Source of the DNA: Candidatus Fermentibacteraceae bacterium
Lineage (GTDB): Bacteria; Fermentibacterota; Fermentibacteria; Fermentibacterales; JCC-6
Direction of reading: 5' to 3'
Length of the DNA stretch: 9,361 nt
NCBI GenBank assembly: GCA_021162285.1
Contig: JAGGYZ010000076.1
Location: 1-9,361, forward strand
Shown piece after piece: positions 5,241 through 9,361 of this stretch. The first letter of the stretch is position 1. Each line of letters starts with the position of its first letter. Made by a program: the position numbers and the translations under genes. The notes below the pieces were generated by a model. That model was given only the letters and a program-made list of their open reading frames with translations. It ran no database searches and was not told the origin of the DNA.

Positions 5241-7414
5241 AAAAAAACATTATCACTTTAAATGAGTCACAACGGCAGGCGGTACAATATAATAGCGGCC
5301 ATCTATTAGTTCTTGCAGGAGCTGGAAGTGGGAAAACCAGAGTACTTACCGCTAAGATTTCTCTGATTATTGACACCGGTCTGGCAAGTCCGTGGCAGAT
5401 ACTGGCAATGACATTTACCAACAAAGCAGCAGGCGAAATGCGGGAAAGAGTTTACCAGCAGTTGAACGATCGCAGTATACGGCTTCGTATGGGTACTTTT
5501 CACAGCATCTGTGCATGGATACTGAGAAGAGAAGCACGAAACCTCGGTTTTCCGGAGAACTTTTCGATCTATGATGGAGATGATCAGAAAACTCTGATTC
5601 GAAGAATTCTGAAAACTGTTGATGTTCCCATGAAAGTTACAGCCGGCGCAGTTCGGGGATACATATCAAACTCCAAGAATGACCTTGTATCAGTTGAAGA
5701 GGCTCTTTCCAGTTCTTCAACACCGTATGCGGAATCAATGGCAATTGTCTATCAGAAATACAACAGTGAGCTTGAAAGGTGCGGAGCTTTCGACTTTGAC
5801 GATTTGCTGACACAAGTTCTTTTGGCGTTGCGTCAAAATAATGACATCAAGAGTTATTACAAAAATTTGTTCACCAGAATTCTTGTTGATGAGTTCCAGG
5901 ATACCAACAGAGTGCAGAATGAAATTCTCAAAGAGCTCACCGGAGAGAACACCGTTGTAACAGTTGTCGGTGATGATGATCAGTCAATTTACGGCTGGCG
6001 TGGAGCCAGAGTAGAGAACATTCTTCAGTTTCCCGGAGAGTACCCGGATGTGAAAACCATACGGCTTGAAACCAACTACCGGTCTACGGGAAATATTCTT
6101 AAGGCAGCTTCTGCTCTGGTTAAACACAACCGCAGCAGGCACGGAAAAACCCTGAAACCGGTGTTGGGACCCGGTGAAAAGGTTCAGATCAATCAGGCTG
6201 TTTCCCCTGACGATGAGGCGCATTACATACTTTCAGCAGCGAGAGATCTGAACAGCGACGGTACTCCCTGGAAAGAGATTGCCGTGCTGTTCAGAACAAA
6301 CGCCCAGTCCCGTCCTCTGGAATCAATGTGCCGACGGATGAGAATTCCCTACGAAGTTGTGGGCACCGTAAGGTTCTTTGAGAGAGCAGAGATAAAAGAT
6401 GTTGTTTCATATCTCAGGGTGATAGTCAACCCAACCGATGCAGGAAGTTTTAGAAGAGTTCTAAACAAACCCATCAGAGGTATAGGTGCCAAAGGTCAGT
6501 TGAGTTTTTTCAACTGGCTGGAACACAACGGTACTGATGTGGTTACCACTCTGGAGAAAGCAAGTTCCATTTCCGGAATAATGAAAAGGGGACAGGTTGT
6601 TCTTGAAACTCTTGGCAGAAATCTTCGTTCTTGTATGGATGGTGTGAATGCAGGAGACAGTGCCAGTGAAATTGTAGACCGTGTTCTCAATTTCACCGGT
6701 TTGCAGGACCTGTACGGCACAGGGGAAGTCGCAGACGAAACAAGGCTTGAAAACATCAGAGAACTCAGAAGCTACGCTGCTGAGTACGATGCAAGGAATC
6801 CCGAAGGAGGTCTGCCAGGGTTTCTTGCAGAGCAGAGCCTTCTCTCCAGTTCCGACTCCTACACCGGTGATGACAAGCTGGTTCTCATGACCCTTCACAG
6901 TGCAAAGGGGCTTGAGTTTGACTGTGTATTTGTTTCCGGTCTTGAGGAGGGAATGCTGCCCTACATAAAACCTCAGGAATACTCGCCCCGTGATCTGGAA
7001 GAAGAGAGAAGGCTGCTGTATGTGGGAATAACCCGAGCCAGAAAGAGGTTGTTTCTCACCTGGTGCAGCAACAGGATGCGTCCGGGAAGTTTTTCCACAG
7101 GCCCCAGCCGTTTTATTACAGAGGTTGCTGATGATGACGATCATGACACTCATCTTCCTCGCAGGACAGCTGGAAAGCCAGTGAAACCACAGTCGGATAC
7201 GGAAACTCCCTCAAGATCTGCTTCAAGTTACAGCAGGGGAAATCTGGTCAAACATCCCAGATACGGAAAAGGGATTGTAATCTCTGCGAAGCGCAGGGGA
7301 ACCGAATGGGAACTGAAAATCAACTTCGGCTTTGACGCTCCCAAGATACTGCTTACAGGTTATGTTCCCATACCGGTGCTGAAAGCCAAAGCTCAGATGA
7401 CAGATTTAGAATAA
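5234..7414 (+). CDS. pcrA: UvrD/PcrA-type superfamily 1A DNA helicase
   Basis: This is a 3'-5' ATP-dependent DNA helicase used in repair and in clearing replication obstacles. All motifs are present in the 726 residues: Q motif LNESQRQAV (9-17), Walker A AGAGSGKT (28-35, K34), motif Ia TFTNKAAGEM (60-69), DExx box LVDEFQDTN (217-225), motif III VVGDDDQSIYGWRGA (244-258), ETNYRS (279-284), motif V TLHSAKGLEF (553-562) and motif VI YVGITRARKRL (596-606, R603). After an acidic linker (DDDDHD near 633) the end carries the Tudor-like domain seen in PcrA/UvrD (LVKHPRYGKGIVIS at 671-684), which binds RNA polymerase in those proteins and links repair to transcription. Length is normal. The GTG start is forced: an in-frame TAG lies at 5219-5221 and no ATG follows nearby. 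The ribosome site is poor (GAAAG). RecB-like or Rep-like function is less likely because of the C-terminal domain. Confidence 0.95.
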   Translation: MPEKNIITLNESQRQAVQYNSGHLLVLAGAGSGKTRVLTAKISLIIDTGLASPWQILAMTFTNKAAGEMRERVYQQLNDRSIRLRMGTFHSICAWILRREARNLGFPENFSIYDGDDQKTLIRRILKTVDVPMKVTAGAVRGYISNSKNDLVSVEEALSSSSTPYAESMAIVYQKYNSELERCGAFDFDDLLTQVLLALRQNNDIKSYYKNLFTRILVDEFQDTNRVQNEILKELTGENTVVTVVGDDDQSIYGWRGARVENILQFPGEYPDVKTIRLETNYRSTGNILKAASALVKHNRSRHGKTLKPVLGPGEKVQINQAVSPDDEAHYILSAARDLNSDGTPWKEIAVLFRTNAQSRPLESMCRRMRIPYEVVGTVRFFERAEIKDVVSYLRVIVNPTDAGSFRRVLNKPIRGIGAKGQLSFFNWLEHNGTDVVTTLEKASSISGIMKRGQVVLETLGRNLRSCMDGVNAGDSASEIVDRVLNFTGLQDLYGTGEVADETRLENIRELRSYAAEYDARNPEGGLPGFLAEQSLLSSSDSYTGDDKLVLMTLHSAKGLEFDCVFVSGLEEGMLPYIKPQEYSPRDLEEERRLLYVGITRARKRLFLTWCSNRMRPGSFSTGPSRFITEVADDDDHDTHLPRRTAGKPVKPQSDTETPSRSASSYSRGNLVKHPRYGKGIVISAKRRGTEWELKINFGFDAPKILLTGYVPIPVLKAKAQMTDLE

Positions 7415-7422
7415 AGGAGAGG
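7415..7422 (+). promoter_or_regulatory. Strong Shine-Dalgarno for the transaldolase gene
   Basis: AGGAGAGG directly follows the helicase stop and lies 6 nt before the ATG at 7429. This makes the transaldolase the likely well-translated first gene of the sugar-phosphate set. Confidence 0.65.
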
Positions 7423-7428
7423 TAACCT

Positions 7429-8076
7429 ATGGAACTGTACATTGATACCGCCAATGTTAAAGAGATAAAGGAAATATCAGACTGGGGGGTTCTTTCCGGC
7501 GTTACAACAAACCCAACCCTGGTGGCCCGGGAGGGGCGCGACTTTCTTGAAGTAATAAAAGAGATTTGTGATATAGTTGACGGCCCTGTAAGTGCAGAGG
7601 TTATCAGTGAAGACATGCCTGGAATGATACAAGAGGGCAGGGAAAAGAAAAACTGGCATGACAATGTTGTAATCAAACTGCCGTGCACACCTGCGGGAAT
7701 AGGAGCCTGTTCCGTTCTTGAGGCGGAGGGCATACACTGCAATGTAACTCTTGTTTTTAGTGCAGCTCAGGGTTTTCTTGCTGCCAGCGCCGGCGCCACA
7801 TTTGTAAGCCCGTTTGTGGGAAGGCTTGATGATTCCGGTACAGACGGAATGCAGGTGGTGGAAGACCTTGCTGAGATCTTCGAACTTCACGGTTTCAACA
7901 CAAGAATTATCGCAGCTTCAATCAGGAACCCCAACCACATCACAGCCGCTGCCCTTGCAGGAGCTCATATTGCCACCGTTCCCTATTCGGTGATTAAAAA
8001 AGCGATTCTTCACCCCCTTACAGACAAGGGCCTTGTCTCCTTCAAAAGAGACTGGGAAGCAGCGCAGCAGGCATGA
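7429..8076 (+). CDS. tal: Transaldolase, short TalC/MipB type
   Basis: Transaldolase moves a dihydroxyacetone unit between sugar phosphates in the non-oxidative pentose phosphate pathway. The 215-residue protein is of the short type that also includes fructose-6-phosphate aldolase (FSA). Motifs: YIDTANV at 4-10, GVTTNPTLVA at 24-33, AEVIS at 56-60, VIKLPCTPAG at 81-90 with Schiff-base K83, NVTLVFSAAQ at 105-114, SPFVGRLDD at 127-135 and AASIRNPNH at 162-170. E57 and F129 stand where E. coli FSA has Gln59 and Tyr131. Glu and Phe are the residues of true transaldolases, so transaldolase rather than FSA activity is expected. The gene overlaps the next one by four bases (ATGA). The two transketolase subunit genes behind it act in the same pathway. 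Confidence 0.92.
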   Translation: MELYIDTANVKEIKEISDWGVLSGVTTNPTLVAREGRDFLEVIKEICDIVDGPVSAEVISEDMPGMIQEGREKKNWHDNVVIKLPCTPAGIGACSVLEAEGIHCNVTLVFSAAQGFLAASAGATFVSPFVGRLDDSGTDGMQVVEDLAEIFELHGFNTRIIAASIRNPNHITAAALAGAHIATVPYSVIKKAILHPLTDKGLVSFKRDWEAAQQA

Positions 8077-8855
8077 TTTCCGCAAGAGTCATCAGAGAAG
8101 ACATTCTCAGGATGATTCACAGTGCAGGCAGTGGACATCCCGGCGGCAGTTTGTCGCTGGTTGAGATTCTGATGCATCTCTACTGGAAGGAAATGCACAT
8201 AGATCCTGACAACCCGCAACTGCCGGATAGAGACCGTCTTGTGCTGTCTAAAGGGCATGGCGCACCTGCATTGTACTCTGTTCTTGCCAGGCGCGGCTTT
8301 TTCCACCCGAACAAACTGAATACTCTCAGAAAATATGGTTCCGGTCTTCAGGGGCATCCGCACATGCAGAGCCTGCCGGGGCTGGACTGTTCTACAGGAA
8401 GTCTCGGCCATGGTCTGGGCATTGCCGCAGGCATGGCTCTGGGGCTTTCAATGAGGAACAATCCAGGAAGAGTGTTCTGCATACTGGGAGACGGAGAGCT
8501 GCAGGAAGGCAGTGTATGGGAATCCGCCATGTCTGTTCCTGCTCTGAAGCAGACGAATCTCACAGTTGTCGTAGACAGAAATCATGTTCAGCTTGATGAT
8601 GCCGTAGACAGAGTTATGCCTGTTGAGCCGCTGGCAGAGAAGTGGAAAGCCTTTGGCTGGGAAGTAGCTGTCTGCAACGGACACGACTTGAACGATCTGG
8701 AGAGAGTATTTTCAACGGAAACAGACAAGCCTCTGTTAATAATTGCTGAAACCATCAAAGGCAAAGGTGTTTCATTTATGGAAAACAGTGCATTGTGGCA
8801 CGGGAGAGCCCCGGGCGACACTGAACTTCAAAAGGCTCTGGAGGGGTTGAAGTGA
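8073..8855 (+). CDS. Transketolase, N-terminal (TPP-binding) subunit
   Basis: This subunit carries the diphosphate-binding half of a split transketolase, which transfers two-carbon units between sugar phosphates using thiamine diphosphate. In its 260 residues are SGHPGGSLS (20-28), SKGHGAPALY (59-68), GHPH (94-97), TGSLGHGL (108-115), and the TPP/Mg motif GDGELQEG (139-146) with its partner asparagine N170 in DRN. KGKGVSFMEN and WHG (229-244) close the domain. The length is slightly short at the N-terminus relative to the usual 270-280 residues. The ATG overlaps the transaldolase stop by four bases, so translation is probably coupled. It is not a full-length transketolase: the second half is encoded by the next gene. 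DXS is unlikely, since the second subunit is transketolase-like. Confidence 0.93.
   Translation: MISARVIREDILRMIHSAGSGHPGGSLSLVEILMHLYWKEMHIDPDNPQLPDRDRLVLSKGHGAPALYSVLARRGFFHPNKLNTLRKYGSGLQGHPHMQSLPGLDCSTGSLGHGLGIAAGMALGLSMRNNPGRVFCILGDGELQEGSVWESAMSVPALKQTNLTVVVDRNHVQLDDAVDRVMPVEPLAEKWKAFGWEVAVCNGHDLNDLERVFSTETDKPLLIIAETIKGKGVSFMENSALWHGRAPGDTELQKALEGLK
8840..8844 (+). promoter_or_regulatory. Shine-Dalgarno for the transketolase C-terminal subunit
   Basis: GGAGG inside the end of the N-subunit gene lies 7 nt before the GTG at 8852. It supports that start despite the four-base overlap. Confidence 0.65.
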
Positions 8856-9361
8856 AACCAACCCGCCAGGGATACATTGAGGGTCTTCTTGAAGCCGGAA
8901 AAACAGATGAACGGGTCGTTGTGGTTGACGGAGATGTGAGCAGGTCAACGGGAACAATTGCATTCAAAGAGAAGTTTCCGGACAGGTTCTTTAATCTTGG
9001 AATTGCCGAACAGAACATGGCGGAATACTCTGCTGGTCTTGCTCTTGAAGGTTTTATCCCATTTTACAGTACATATGCGGTGTTTGCCGCTGGAAGAGCG
9101 TGGGAGCAGATACGAACTTCTATCTGTAACATGGGTCTGAATGTGAGAATCGGAGGAGCCCACGGTGGAACAAGTGTCGGTCCTGATGGAGCAACACACC
9201 AGGCACTTGAGGACATTGCGATTATGAGAGTTCTTCCCGGTATGACCGTGCTTGTCCCCGCTGATTCGAACCAGACCAGACAGGCTGTTCTTGCCTCACT
9301 GAGCATAGACGGACCTGTTTACATAAGGTACGGGAGAAACCCTGTTGCGGAAATCTACCAC
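8852..9361 (+). CDS. Transketolase, C-terminal (pyrimidine-binding) subunit, 3' partial
   Basis: The GTG at 8852 overlaps the preceding stop as GTGA, and the frame stays open to the window end (170 codons seen of about 310 expected). The visible part is the pyrimidine-binding domain: VVVVDGDVSRSTGT (22-35), FFNLGIAEQNM (46-56) with E53 as the glutamate that activates thiamine, then GGAHGGTSVGPDGATHQALEDIA (positions 101-123, seen in two pieces here) and the VLVPAD strand. This is the pattern of stand-alone transketolase C-subunits (COG3958 type) and differs from DXS. It forms the active enzyme with the product of the previous gene. The last domain, normally about 120 residues, is outside the window. 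Confidence 0.93.
   Translation, partial: MKPTRQGYIEGLLEAGKTDERVVVVDGDVSRSTGTIAFKEKFPDRFFNLGIAEQNMAEYSAGLALEGFIPFYSTYAVFAAGRAWEQIRTSICNMGLNVRIGGAHGGTSVGPDGATHQALEDIAIMRVLPGMTVLVPADSNQTRQAVLASLSIDGPVYIRYGRNPVAEIYH

Noticed and set aside
6461..7153. A 230-codon open frame on the minus strand inside the helicase gene
   Set aside because: It lies wholly antisense to a conserved gene with every helicase motif intact, and its translation shows no family pattern.
1..9361. Insertion sequences, CRISPR arrays, phage genes or defence systems
   Set aside because: No terminal inverted repeats, spaced direct repeats, transposase, integrase or defence motifs were seen; apart from 4983-5233 the window is filled by ordinary genes.

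Overview
The window is a gene-dense stretch of about 9.4 kb from a diderm (Gram-negative-type) bacterium. The evidence for two membranes is an outer-membrane beta-barrel of the Omp85/BamA type, two predicted lipoproteins and a secreted envelope protein. GC is roughly even, AGA is a common arginine codon, and start codons include ATG, GTG and TTG. Nothing fixes the lineage. The LpoB/COG3014 pair is best known from gammaproteobacteria, but the other proteins (propeller plus Omp85 barrel, split transketolase) look more like an uncultured FCB-type or Fermentibacterota-like lineage. That placement is a low-confidence inference.

Region 1 (1-4330) is a tight forward envelope cluster. It starts with the 3' part of a TolB-like propeller/Omp85-barrel protein. 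Next come a secreted FGE-sulfatase-fold protein carrying an N-terminal zinc-ribbon, an LpoB-like lipoprotein and a COG3014-family TPR lipoprotein. Gaps are 20 nt or less. A deoxyribose-phosphate aldolase gene (deoC, 4332-4982) follows one base later and probably belongs to the same transcript.

Region 2 (4983-5233) is the only sizeable intergenic stretch, and its signals point to the minus strand. A -24/-12 (sigma-54) promoter matching every core base sits at 5240-5224. It is followed by a Shine-Dalgarno, an untracked 29-codon ORF for a single-pass membrane peptide (5175-5086), a structured 3' UTR, and a 13-bp perfect hairpin whose T-rich tail lies on the minus strand. Together they predict a transcript of about 225 nt, divergent from the helicase gene and convergent with deoC. 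This is the most novel item in the window.

Region 3 (5234-9361) runs forward: a full-length UvrD/PcrA helicase, then a central carbon operon of a short-type transaldolase and a transketolase split into two subunit genes, the last cut by the window end. Four-base ATGA/GTGA overlaps join the last three genes, suggesting translational coupling. Transaldolase and transketolase together supply the non-oxidative pentose phosphate pathway. DeoC feeds nucleoside-derived deoxyribose into glyceraldehyde 3-phosphate, a metabolite of the same pathway.
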